Under the pieces are notes generated by a model, which was not told the origin of the DNA, made no database searches, and saw only the letters and a list, made by a program, of their open reading frames with translations. Both the position numbers and the translations under genes were made by a program. 7,496 bases of DNA, taken from contig OMSM01000307.1 of the NCBI GenBank assembly GCA_900313745.1, forward strand, positions 1-7,496, read 5' to 3'. Shown piece after piece: positions 1 through 6,473 of this stretch. Numbering within the stretch: the first letter of the stretch is position 1; each line of letters starts with the position of its first letter. Origin of the DNA: an uncultured Lachnospiraceae bacterium (GTDB taxonomy: Bacteria; Bacillota; Clostridia; Lachnospirales; Lachnospiraceae).

Positions 1-9
1 CCGTGCGGT

Positions 10-888
10 TTATCCCTTCAGTCCGCTGGTCGCGGTGCCCTCCACGAAGTAGCGCTGCCCGAAGATATAGAGAACCATCATCGGGATAACCGAGATGAAC
101 GCTCCCGCGAAGGCAGTACCGTACTGCAGGCTGGATTCCAGGAACAGCGCGATGCCGTTGGCCAGTGTGCGCATCGCCGGCGTCGTGGTCATAAGGAGAG
201 GCCACAGCAGATCGTTCCAGGCGCCGTTGATGCCGAGCACCAGGTTTGTCACCAGGGTGGGCTTGATCAGCGGGGTCATGATCTTTAAGTAAATGCCGAA
301 TTCGGACATGCCGTCGATCCTGGCTGCTTCTTCCAGCTCCTTCGGAAGTGCCGCGTAGGCAGCCCTCGTCATGAAGATACAGATGGCCACGCCCCAGTTG
401 GGGATCAGGAGTCCGGCGTAGTTGTCGTACATCCCGAGCTTTACAATCTCCAGGAACAGCGGAACCATAATGACCTGGAAGGGAATCATCATCGTCGCAA
501 GGACCATGATGAAAAGCACGTTCTTCCCCTTGAACTGGTAGCGCGCGAAGGCGTAGCCCGCCAGGGAGTTGATGAACAGCTGCGGGAAGGTGGTAAACAC
601 GCAGTAGATTATCGAATTCTTGAGATACGTGAAGATCTTCAGCCTCTTCAGAAGGTTCGTGAAGTTCTCCATCGTGAGCTGCTGCGGCCAGAACTGCGGA
701 GGGTAGCGCATCAGCTCGATCTCCGGGCGGAACGCGCACATCAGCATCCAGATCACAGGGATCAGGATTAAGAGCGCGAGAATCAGGAGAAGGATCACGG
801 CGATCAGCATGAGAAGCCTCTCCCCCGGGGAGCGCTTCATGTGATGACGAGTATGAAGCTGCATTGTAGTTTTGGCTGTCGCGCTCAT
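10..888 (-). CDS. Carbohydrate ABC transporter permease, MalG/AraQ-like (CUT1 family)
   Basis: A 292-residue inner-membrane permease, one half of the channel of a binding-protein-dependent sugar importer. After a basic cytoplasmic N-terminus, hydrophobic segments lie at about 27-50, 95-115, 122-145, 155-175, 209-229 and 262-278, giving the six helices usual for MalG-type proteins. The ATPase-coupling EAA loop is present as EAARIDG at 187-193, followed by the I-TPL-KP stretch. W224-N-D-LLWPL matches the family's WNEFLWPL, and the C-terminus FVEGTATSGLKG matches the usual FVEG-TAGAVKG ending, so the gene is complete. The start ATG overlaps the stop of the upstream permease as ATGA, and its ribosome site (GGAGGAG) lies inside that gene's last codons, so the two are translationally coupled. 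The substrate cannot be read from the sequence. Only nine bases remain beyond the stop, so the next gene of the operon is out of view. Confidence 0.95.
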   Translation of the reverse strand: MSATAKTTMQLHTRHHMKRSPGERLLMLIAVILLLILALLILIPVIWMLMCAFRPEIELMRYPPQFWPQQLTMENFTNLLKRLKIFTYLKNSIIYCVFTTFPQLFINSLAGYAFARYQFKGKNVLFIMVLATMMIPFQVIMVPLFLEIVKLGMYDNYAGLLIPNWGVAICIFMTRAAYAALPKELEEAARIDGMSEFGIYLKIMTPLIKPTLVTNLVLGINGAWNDLLWPLLMTTTPAMRTLANGIALFLESSLQYGTAFAGAFISVIPMMVLYIFGQRYFVEGTATSGLKG

Positions 889-1772
889 TGCTTCTCCTCC
901 TTAAACAGACTGCCGTAGCAGATGACCGTCAGCACCAGGATAATGGCGAAGAGCGCCATGGACACCGCCGCGCCGTAACCCATCCGGTTGTTGGAAAAAG
1001 CCTTCACATAGGTGTAGTACACCAGCGTCTCGGTGGTCCTCGCCGGTCCGCCCGAGGTGGTGGTGAAGACCAGGTCGAACACCTGCAGCGAGCCGATGAG
1101 CCTCGTCAGGAAGACGAATCCGAAGGTATCCTTGATGAGCGGCAGCGTGATCGAGACAAAACTTCTCGCCGGCGAGCAGCCGTCGATCCTGGCCGCCTCG
1201 TAAATGTCGGACGGGACGTTCTGCATCGCCGAGAGCAGGATCACGGTGGACATTCCGAAGGAGCGCCACACCGACATGAAGACCAGCACGTAGAAGGTGT
1301 AGGCAGGGGAATTTAGGAAGTTGATTCCCTTTATTCCTATCCTCTCCAGCCAGTAAGTCGCGATGCCGATGTTGGAGTGAAGGAACATCTTCCACATGAT
1401 CGCGACGACCGTCGCCGAGCAGACGATCGGTGCGAAATAGACCGCGCGCATCGACTTGTTGAACGGCGTGTTGCTTGTGAGCATTGCCGCAAGCACCAGT
1501 CCGACAAGCATCTGCACGGGCACCTCGATCAGAGTGAACTTGATCGTGACCTTGAGGGCGTTCCAGAAGTAGTCGTCGGCGAACATCTCGCGGAAGTTGG
1601 CCAGGCCGATGAAGCCCTTGCCGTTAAGGAACATGTCGATGTCGAAAAGGCTGCAGGCAAAGGAGATCGCCGTTGGAATAATCCTGAAAACGACGAGCAG
1701 GAACAGCGCGGGGGCGATGAAGAGATACGCGCAGTGCTCCGGCCGGTTCCAGTAGCGTCTTAATTTGTCCAT
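885..1772 (-). CDS. Carbohydrate ABC transporter permease, MalF/UgpA-like (CUT1 family)
   Basis: A 295-residue inner-membrane permease, the partner of the MalG-like subunit encoded immediately downstream. Hydrophobic helices lie at about 14-40, 75-98, 110-130, 157-182, 215-235 and 265-287. The EAA loop reads YEAARIDG at 191-198 followed by a P-LP-I-type stretch (I208-TLPLI), which docks onto the ATPase. The segment FDLVFTTTSGGPARTTETL (232-250) is the family signature, more often seen as FDLIYVMTGGGP-STETL. The length and six-helix plan fit the short UgpA/LacF type without the long periplasmic loop of enterobacterial MalF. The chosen ATG has AGGAG about 8 bases upstream. The gene starts 46 bp after the esterase stop codon; no T-rich terminator is seen in that gap, so it probably shares the esterase transcript. 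The 3' end overlaps the next permease by 4 bp. Confidence 0.95.
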   Translation of the reverse strand: MDKLRRYWNRPEHCAYLFIAPALFLLVVFRIIPTAISFACSLFDIDMFLNGKGFIGLANFREMFADDYFWNALKVTIKFTLIEVPVQMLVGLVLAAMLTSNTPFNKSMRAVYFAPIVCSATVVAIMWKMFLHSNIGIATYWLERIGIKGINFLNSPAYTFYVLVFMSVWRSFGMSTVILLSAMQNVPSDIYEAARIDGCSPARSFVSITLPLIKDTFGFVFLTRLIGSLQVFDLVFTTTSGGPARTTETLVYYTYVKAFSNNRMGYGAAVSMALFAIILVLTVICYGSLFKEEKQ

Positions 1773-1818
1773 ATCCGTACTCCTAAATCTCCCGGGGAAT
1801 CCTCAGGGTGCCGGGACC

Positions 1819-3546
1819 TTATTCCCCGACCAGGCCTACCGTGCCGTCGGGATTGCGCCTGAACTGCTTTACATAGTTCCAGCCGAGAACCGGATCCATC
1901 GGCGCCACCTCATGCCCCTTGTCGTGCATAAGGACGTAATTGTAATAATTCTTCGGGTCCGCATCCCTGGTGTAGAACCGGTTGACCACGTAGTAGTGGT
2001 CCGGGTACATCGGCACTCCGCGGATGATCTCCACAACATCCCCGGCCACTCCGCTCTCGCAGGCATCCGGGGTGCCCACCTCCTGGGTCGGCTTGACCTC
2101 GATGTTGTTGAACTTCTTCCAGAAATCGTACTGGTACTGCTGCGTGCAGCCGCGGTATACCGGGCAGGAGGCCTCCCTTGTTCCGTAGGTGTACCACACC
2201 GGCATGCGCATCCAGTCCGGCTTCTGCTCCAGGGCCCTGCGCATTGCCGGAATCTTGTCGATATCCACCTCCGTCGGCTTCCAGCGGTTGCCGGGCCAGT
2301 TGGAGTCGATATGCATAAGGCCGGCTATCCGCTCCGGATAAAGCATTGCGATCACCTGAGCCATCGCCGCGCCGTTGGAGAATCCCGAGAGATACACCCT
2401 CTGCGGATCGACGGGGTAATTCGCGATCATGTAGTCGATAAGGAGCATTCCGAACTTCTCATCGCCGAAGCCGCCCTCGTCCCCTTCAGACTCGTCGTAG
2501 TTGATATTCCAGCTCGCGGTATTGGAGCCCCAGGGATAAACCGTGATGAAGTGCTCCTTCCTCCCAAGTTCATGAAGCCGCGCCATCTCCGCCGCCTCGG
2601 TGGGATTGTCCGACCCGCCGTGGTAGAAGACCACCAGCGGAACCTTCTCTCCGGGCTCCAGGGTCGAGGGAACGTGCGTAAGCCAGGTGTGCTTCCCGTC
2701 TCCGAGGCGGTCGTCGTCCTTCACCCAGGTAAATTCCGGTCCGGTCAGATCCGTGAACCCTCTGAGGTCGCCCACCTTTCCGGTATTGAGCCGCCTCACC
2801 TTCGAGAAGGTCTCCTGCCAGACCTTCTCCAGCAGCCCGGGGCCGAATCCGGGCGCAGCAGATTCCTCTCCCGGAGTGCCGCCCTTTCCTACGACCACAT
2901 GGCGGACAGGATTTACCGCGTTCCTGTAGATCGTCCTGCGATCATTGTCGTCCGCGGGCTCTGCCCCGCAGGCCCTGACGAAGTATTCGGCTGTCTCCGC
3001 CGACGCGCCGGTGAGTGCCGCGGCGACGGGAACATAGGAGGCCTGCTCCAGCGCTTTCGCGGAGATTCCTCCGCCGAAGCCAAGGACTGCCGAGATGTTG
3101 TCCGGCCGGCAGGCTGCGTAAGCGTATGCCATGTCCGCTCCGCCGTCCACACCGGCCAGGTAGCGCGTCATGTTCATCAGATGCCACTGCCTCAGCATCT
3201 CCGATAGCTCGGGAATCCCTATCTCGTTTGTCTTTAACGGGTCGTCGTCCTCCTTGGTTACCTCCTGGAGGAGCCCGTCCAGAGCCGCAAGATCATCCGG
3301 CTTGTCCTCGTCCAGGCCGCTGTTCCATCCTCCGGGGAGCGGGTCCGGAAACGCAAGGACAACGTGATGCCTCTCCGAGAGATCCCTTAACCCGGTATCG
3401 AGCAGGGCCTCCGCAGATTCCCTGCTGTCCTCCCCCCGAAGAACAACAAGCAGTGTGACGAGGTCAGGATTGTGGCGCGGAATGTCCGGGTAATAAAGAT
3501 ACATGCTCCGGTCTAAGCGTTTGACTGTTTTATGGTAAAGCCCCAT
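1819..3546 (-). CDS. Cytoplasmic tandem alpha/beta-hydrolase: degenerate N-terminal copy fused to an active PHB depolymerase/feruloyl esterase-like domain
   Basis: A 575-residue predicted serine esterase. The C-terminal half (about 285-560) carries the HGG oxyanion motif at 309-311, the nucleophile elbow G-F-S-N-G at 388-392 with Ser390, a probable acid at Glu458 in G-T-R-E, and the catalytic His545 in HDKGHEV. This pattern fits the LpqC/feruloyl esterase group of PHB depolymerase-like proteins. Residues about 28-225 repeat the same fold but lack the triad: YLAGVDGGADMA (129-140) aligns without gaps to YLSGFSNGAAMA (385-396) and puts Asp134 at the serine position. The N-terminus is hydrophilic with no signal peptide, so the protein should be cytoplasmic. 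It lies directly upstream of two sugar permeases, which suggests de-esterification of an imported substrate. The start ATG follows GGAGG at 7 bases. The substrate is unknown; a peptidase-like role in the same fold is less likely. Domain calls are firm, substrate is inference. Confidence 0.88.
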   Translation of the reverse strand: MGLYHKTVKRLDRSMYLYYPDIPRHNPDLVTLLVVLRGEDSRESAEALLDTGLRDLSERHHVVLAFPDPLPGGWNSGLDEDKPDDLAALDGLLQEVTKEDDDPLKTNEIGIPELSEMLRQWHLMNMTRYLAGVDGGADMAYAYAACRPDNISAVLGFGGGISAKALEQASYVPVAAALTGASAETAEYFVRACGAEPADDNDRRTIYRNAVNPVRHVVVGKGGTPGEESAAPGFGPGLLEKVWQETFSKVRRLNTGKVGDLRGFTDLTGPEFTWVKDDDRLGDGKHTWLTHVPSTLEPGEKVPLVVFYHGGSDNPTEAAEMARLHELGRKEHFITVYPWGSNTASWNINYDESEGDEGGFGDEKFGMLLIDYMIANYPVDPQRVYLSGFSNGAAMAQVIAMLYPERIAGLMHIDSNWPGNRWKPTEVDIDKIPAMRRALEQKPDWMRMPVWYTYGTREASCPVYRGCTQQYQYDFWKKFNNIEVKPTQEVGTPDACESGVAGDVVEIIRGVPMYPDHYYVVNRFYTRDADPKNYYNYVLMHDKGHEVAPMDPVLGWNYVKQFRRNPDGTVGLVGE

Positions 3547-3601
3547 GGCAGTTCCTCCAGTCCGATGATAAGCTAATATATGCTACTTCGTTTTAGTTCC
3601 G

Positions 3602-3637
3602 TGGTTCTATCTTATCTTTCCCTATCTTGATTGTCAA
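3602..3637 (-). promoter_or_regulatory. Sigma-70-type promoter for the esterase-permease operon
   Basis: Reading the minus strand, a perfect -35 box TTGACA (3632-3637) is followed after exactly 17 bases by TAAGAT (3609-3614), which matches the -10 consensus at four positions, including the conserved first TA and final T. Transcription would start near 3602, leaving a leader of about 55 bases before the esterase ATG. The element lies between the regulator's terminator and the esterase, so the operon can be transcribed independently of the LacI-type gene. The imperfect inverted repeat AGCTAATATATGCT (3571-3584) just downstream is a possible but weak operator. Confidence 0.72.
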
Positions 3638-3644
3638 ATGCCGG

Positions 3645-3681
3645 AAGAAAAACCTGCACAGGCTGTCGCTTTGCGCAGGTT
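3645..3681 (-). terminator. Rho-independent terminator after the LacI-family gene
   Basis: On the minus strand the arm AACCTGCGCA (3672-3681) pairs with TGTGCAGGTT (3651-3660), giving 10 pairs with one G-U and an 11-base loop. It is followed at once by a T run (TTTTTCTT, about 3645-3652). It sits some 75 bases past the regulator's stop. A smaller hairpin, CCGGA-GAT-TCCGG (3703-3715), lies between them and is followed by only three T residues. The placement separates the regulator's transcript from the esterase operon. Confidence 0.75.
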
Positions 3682-3756
3682 AATCGTTTCTATTGTCTGA
3701 AACCGGAATCTCCGGCGCAGCAGAAGTCCCGCGCCGTCCGGGAAGGATCTGCGCTC

Positions 3757-4815
3757 TCAGGAAAGCTCTTTCGCATCCCCAGCCGGCCGGAAGCTGTCGT
3801 TAAAGACGAAAACCGGCGGTGTAACCGTATTCATCGGCGTAGTGATGTGGTTGTTGATGAGAAGCATAATGAGGTCGACCGCCGATTTCCCGTAGGATTT
3901 CATGGACCCGCCCACCATGGAGATGGAGGGATGGGTCAGGTTGAGAAAACTGTTGATGCCGCAGCCCAATATCGCGATGTCATCGGGAATCCTCAGCCTC
4001 CGGCGCTCCATCGCGGCATAGACGGGCAGGGCCATCATGCTCCTCTGGATGAAGAGGCAGTCCGGCCGCTCCTCCAGGTCCAGGATGCGGTTAAATAATG
4101 TAACGGTCCTCGCCATGTCGAACTCGTCCGACATGAGCTCCCACTCCGGCCTCAGCTCAATTCCGGACTCCCCGCAGGCCTCCCTGAAACCGGCGATTCT
4201 CAGATTGCTTCCCACGGACGGCTTCACCGGCATAATAAGGCCTGCCTTCCTGTAGCCTGCGTCCGCGAAAAGAATTGCGCACTGTCTGCCCACATTGTAA
4301 TTATCCACGTGAACCGAGCTTAAGGCCTTGCCGATGCGGCTCGTCAGCACCACCGGGATGTCGAAGGGCTCGCTCTCGAGGAAATCCGCGTCCGCCCTGG
4401 ACGCGCCGTTGACAATGATCCCGTTGTAGTGCTGTGAATTGATGAGATCCAGGTGATCCGAGAGATGATCCTCGTCGAAGATCCTGATCACCAGCTCCGT
4501 CCCGTACTTGTTCTCCTTGACCGTCTCCGCAGCTCCCTCGAAGAATCTGGCCATTTCGTCCTCCAGAAGACGGCTGCACCAGAAGACGGCGATCATCTGC
4601 TTCATGCCCGACTGTGCGGCGTTCCTGAGCCTTCTCGCGTAAATATTCGGGTGATAATCCATCTCCCTCGCAATATCCTTCACGAGCTGCTGGGTCTTCT
4701 TCGAGATGCGCATCTCGTCGCCGCGCCCGTTCAGCACGATGCTCACCGTGCTCTGTGAGACGCCTGCCCGCTCGGAGATCTCCCTGATCAGTACCGTTGA
4801 GGAGTTCTTCTTCAT
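3757..4815 (-). CDS. LacI-family transcriptional regulator
   Basis: A 352-residue DNA-binding regulator. The N-terminal helix-turn-helix spans about residues 8-30, with the recognition helix in AGVSQSTVSIVLNG (17-30), which is the classic LacI-type AGVS--TVS-VLN pattern. The hinge region is PNIYARRLR (56-64), with Leu63 at the position of the minor-groove leucine. Residues from about 70 on form a periplasmic-binding-protein-like sugar-sensing domain, including the late DDIAILGCG motif where many homologues read DDIAVVGFD. It should bind an operator as a dimer and release it, or bind it, on sensing a sugar. The ATG has GAGG at 7 bases upstream. It lies between the divergent transporter modules and is the obvious local regulator of both, though that link is inferred from position only. 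The effector cannot be identified. The downstream esterase operon has its own promoter. Confidence 0.95.
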   Translation of the reverse strand: MKKNSSTVLIREISERAGVSQSTVSIVLNGRGDEMRISKKTQQLVKDIAREMDYHPNIYARRLRNAAQSGMKQMIAVFWCSRLLEDEMARFFEGAAETVKENKYGTELVIRIFDEDHLSDHLDLINSQHYNGIIVNGASRADADFLESEPFDIPVVLTSRIGKALSSVHVDNYNVGRQCAILFADAGYRKAGLIMPVKPSVGSNLRIAGFREACGESGIELRPEWELMSDEFDMARTVTLFNRILDLEERPDCLFIQRSMMALPVYAAMERRRLRIPDDIAILGCGINSFLNLTHPSISMVGGSMKSYGKSAVDLIMLLINNHITTPMNTVTPPVFVFNDSFRPAGDAKELS

Positions 4816-4836
4816 ATATTTACCTCGCTAAATGCG

Positions 4837-4863
4837 GCGCCGGTGCGTCAGCACCGATGGCGC
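4837..4863 (-). promoter_or_regulatory. GC-rich hairpin in the LacI-family gene leader
   Basis: CGGTGC (4841-4846) and GCACCG (4851-4856) form a perfect 6-bp stem around a 4-base loop. The outer GCGC arms (4837-4840 and 4860-4863) add four pairs across a 3-base bulge. It ends about 20 bases before the regulator's ATG and is not followed by a T run, so it is more likely a leader structure affecting translation or mRNA stability than a terminator. It could be incidental in this GC-rich stretch. Confidence 0.45.
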
Positions 4864-4963
4864 TGTTTGAAAGATCTGCACCGGCAGAGCCTGCAAGCTT
4901 AACAGCTCCCGGCCCGAGGCCTTATAACCCTCGGTAAACGCCTGGTTTTCCTGCGGCGTATCC

Positions 4964-4991
4964 ACATACAATTGGTTAAATTGACATACAA
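4964..4991. repeat. Pair of ACATACAA direct repeats, 20 bp apart
   Basis: ACATACAA occurs at 4964-4971 and again at 4984-4991. The start-to-start distance of 20 bp is about two helical turns, so both copies face the same side of the DNA. They lie downstream of the proposed regulator promoter on the minus strand. This arrangement can mark a protein-binding site, but two 8-mers alone are weak evidence. Confidence 0.35.
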
Positions 4992-5007
4992 ATCTCACCG
5001 TGTAAAC

Positions 5008-5037
5008 ATAGTAAAACAAACCGGAGCGCAATTGCAA
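5008..5037 (-). promoter_or_regulatory. Candidate promoter for the LacI-family gene
   Basis: On the minus strand, TTGCAA (5032-5037) and TACTAT (5008-5013) are separated by 18 bases, each matching its consensus at four of six positions. Transcription from here would give a leader of nearly 190 bases. The -35 box sits within an 8-bp palindrome, GCAATTGC (5028-5035). Other starts nearer the gene cannot be excluded. Confidence 0.35.
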
Positions 5038-5057
5038 ATGTTTTATGTGATGTTTTA
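5012..5057. repeat. Three TGTTTTA elements, one inverted and two direct
   Basis: TAAAACA at 5012-5018 is the exact inverse of TGTTTTA at 5039-5045, and a second direct copy lies at 5051-5057, 12 bp after the first. They flank the GCAATTGC palindrome and overlap the proposed -10 of the regulator's promoter. They could be half-sites for a regulator. The related CGTTTTAG occurs near the esterase start at 3589-3596. The AT-rich background weakens the case. Confidence 0.35.
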
Positions 5058-5060
5058 GCC

Positions 5061-5089
5061 TTGACTGCAAAGTTTTGACGTGGTAATTT
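5061..5089 (+). promoter_or_regulatory. Candidate promoter for the MFS-serine hydrolase unit
   Basis: TTGACT (5061-5066) matches the -35 consensus at five of six positions. After 17 bases comes TAATTT (5084-5089), which keeps the critical TA and final T and is preceded by TG at the extended -10 position (5081-5082). Transcription would begin near 5096, giving a leader of about 160 bases. A weaker alternative is the perfect TTGACA at 4981-4986 with AAACAT at 5004-5009 and its own upstream TG. Confidence 0.45.
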
Positions 5090-5098
5090 GTGATTATA

Positions 5099-5114
5099 GC
5101 GATTGCTAAATCGC
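5099..5114. promoter_or_regulatory. 16-bp inverted repeat, candidate operator
   Basis: GCGATT (5099-5104) and AATCGC (5109-5114) are perfect inverted arms around GCTA. A nested pair, ATTGC (5102-5106) and GCAAT (5113-5117), overlaps it. It falls just after the expected start of transcription from the candidate MFS promoter, a usual position for a repressor site. The local LacI-family protein is the natural candidate to bind it. There is no exact second copy in the window. Confidence 0.45.
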
Positions 5115-5147
5115 AATAGTTAATTAGCGAGGTTCCTTCCTTTCCCT

Positions 5148-5230
5148 GTGCCTGTTCCGGCAGGCACCTCCCCCATCGCAGGAAGTCCGCAAGTCCCAGT
5201 CGACATTCCGGACTGACCCGTTCCGGTCAG
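5148..5230 (+). promoter_or_regulatory. Structured 5' leader of the MFS gene
   Basis: Stem GTGCCTG/CAGGCAC (5148-5154 with 5161-5167) encloses TTCCGG. A second stem, CTGACC/GGTCAG (5213-5218 with 5225-5230), encloses CGTTCC, and GTTCCGG occurs at both sites. A third pairing, AGTCCG (5184-5189) with CGGACT (5209-5214), competes with the second because both use bases 5213-5214. The second stem ends about 10 bases before the ribosome site at 5241-5247. No known riboswitch class is recognised, and there is no T run. Confidence 0.35.
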
Positions 5231-5255
5231 CCCGGGCAGAAAGGAAGATTCATCC

Positions 5256-6452
5256 ATGACCAAAACAGCTGCGAAACAGGACAGGCTCTGGAATCCGGAG
5301 TTCATTGAGCTCATCGCACTAAGCTTCATCACCTCATTCAGTTTCAGCCTGATTCACTCCCTGGTCTCCTCCTACGCCGTCTCTTTCGGCGCGGAACTCA
5401 CCGCTGCCGGCACCGCCGTCGGAATCTACTCCATCGCCGCCATGGTCGTCCGGCCGTTCGGCGGTTTCATCACCGATCACTACAACAAGAAAAAACTGCT
5501 CTTTCTCTCCACGCTGCTTCTGGGAGTATCTTTCCTCGGATACGTCTTCTGCCGCTCCATCTCGCTGCTGATCCTGCTGCGCATAATCCACGGCGTCGCC
5601 TTCGGAATCAACAGCACCGTGAACCTCGCGCTGGCCGTGGAGTACATCCCGCGCAGCCGGACAGGAGAGGGACTCGGCTACTACGGCGTAGGCCAGGTGA
5701 TCTCCCAGATCATCGGACCGCCCATCGGAGTGGCAATAAAGGACGCAACAAGCTATCCCGCGCTGTTCATCGGCAGCTCGGTGCTGGTCTTCGCGGGAGC
5801 GCTGCTCTTCTTCTTCATCTTCCCGAATACCGCAGATCCTGAGCGCAAGGGTCCCGGAATCCTGGGCGGAGGCACCGTCACGGACTTTCTCAAGTCACTT
5901 GTGGCAAAGGAGTGCATTTTCTACGCGGTCATCGGCGGGCTCTTCTCCATGAGCAACGGCATCGTCCACAGCCTGCTGATTCTTCTCGGAGACGCGAAGC
6001 ATATAAACAACATCTCGCTTTTCCTCACGGTCAACGCAATCGTGCTCTTCGTGCTCCGGCTGACCGTCGGAAAAGTGCTTGACCGGACCAACCTCCTGCT
6101 CGTCGTCACCATATCGCTCGTCACCGGTGCCGTGTCCATGGGCCTCCTCGGCGTCGCCGGAGCACTTCCCCTGGTGCTCGCGGCCGGCGCAATCAAGGCT
6201 TTCGGCAATGTTGGAGGCCAGATCTCGCTGCAGTCGGCCTGCGTCAAGAAGGTGGACGCAGCCAGGGTCGGCGTCGCGAGCAGCACCTACTATATCGGGG
6301 CGGATATCGGAAACGGCATAGGCCCCATCCTAGGCGGGAGAGTCGCGGAGAGTGCGGGATACGCGTCGGCATTCTTCACCATGGCGGGCATCTTCCTTGC
6401 AGGCGCTGTAGTTTTCATTATTTACGAGCTAAAACACCGCACAGCGGAATAA
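5256..6452 (+). CDS. Major facilitator superfamily transporter
   Basis: A 398-residue cytoplasmic-membrane secondary transporter with about 12 hydrophobic helices. The loop between helices 2 and 3 holds motif A, GGFITDHYNKKK (69-80), with the key Asp74. An equivalent G-K-V-L-D-R at 272-277 marks the second six-helix half. Arg109 in LLRIIHG sits where MFS motif B has its arginine, and the glycine-rich helix-5 stretch GYYGVGQVISQIIGPPIG (141-158) resembles the motif C of drug/proton antiporters. Exporters of small molecules are therefore the best guess, but sugar or ester uptake cannot be excluded. The ATG at 5256 has GGAAG 8 bases upstream. The serine hydrolase starts 21 bp after the stop, so the two are probably cotranscribed. 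Upstream lies a long leader with hairpins and a candidate operator. The substrate is unknown. Confidence 0.92.
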   Translation: MTKTAAKQDRLWNPEFIELIALSFITSFSFSLIHSLVSSYAVSFGAELTAAGTAVGIYSIAAMVVRPFGGFITDHYNKKKLLFLSTLLLGVSFLGYVFCRSISLLILLRIIHGVAFGINSTVNLALAVEYIPRSRTGEGLGYYGVGQVISQIIGPPIGVAIKDATSYPALFIGSSVLVFAGALLFFFIFPNTADPERKGPGILGGGTVTDFLKSLVAKECIFYAVIGGLFSMSNGIVHSLLILLGDAKHINNISLFLTVNAIVLFVLRLTVGKVLDRTNLLLVVTISLVTGAVSMGLLGVAGALPLVLAAGAIKAFGNVGGQISLQSACVKKVDAARVGVASSTYYIGADIGNGIGPILGGRVAESAGYASAFFTMAGIFLAGAVVFIIYELKHRTAE

Positions 6453-6473
6453 CGCACCACACGAGGTATAAAT

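Larger units (their letters stand above)
4816..5255. promoter_or_regulatory. Divergent regulatory region between the LacI-family gene and the MFS gene
   Basis: This 440-bp gap has no convincing gene. Its centre (about 4950-5130) is clearly richer in A and T than the flanking genes, as expected for promoters. It holds candidate promoters in both directions, several short repeats, a 16-bp inverted repeat and hairpins near both start codons; these are listed separately. An 80-codon minus-strand frame here (4828-5070) has only a TTG start and no family resemblance. Confidence 0.7.

Noticed and set aside
1773..1818. CCCGG/CCGGG pairing in the gap between the esterase and the first permease
   Set aside because: The stem is only five pairs with a long loop and no T run. 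It is too weak to call an attenuator or terminator.
1765..3207. A 480-codon open frame on the plus strand
   Set aside because: It is antisense to the hydrolase, whose duplicated fold and triad are unmistakable. The frame has no recognisable domain and its composition is that of a reverse-strand shadow.
4981..5060. Catabolite-responsive element for CcpA
   Set aside because: No stretch fits the central CG and flanking spacing of the cre consensus well enough.
4828..5070. An 80-codon frame upstream of the LacI-family gene
   Set aside because: It begins with TTG, has no ribosome site that I can see, resembles no family, and overlaps the promoters and repeats of the divergent region.
5148..5167. 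Hairpin read as a terminator
   Set aside because: Neither strand has a T run after the stem, and a terminator here would cut off the MFS transcript.
5148..5216. Possible GTG-started leader peptide of 22 codons before the MFS gene
   Set aside because: It has no ribosome site at a suitable distance, and its sequence shows no run of regulatory codons. The same bases are better explained as hairpin arms.
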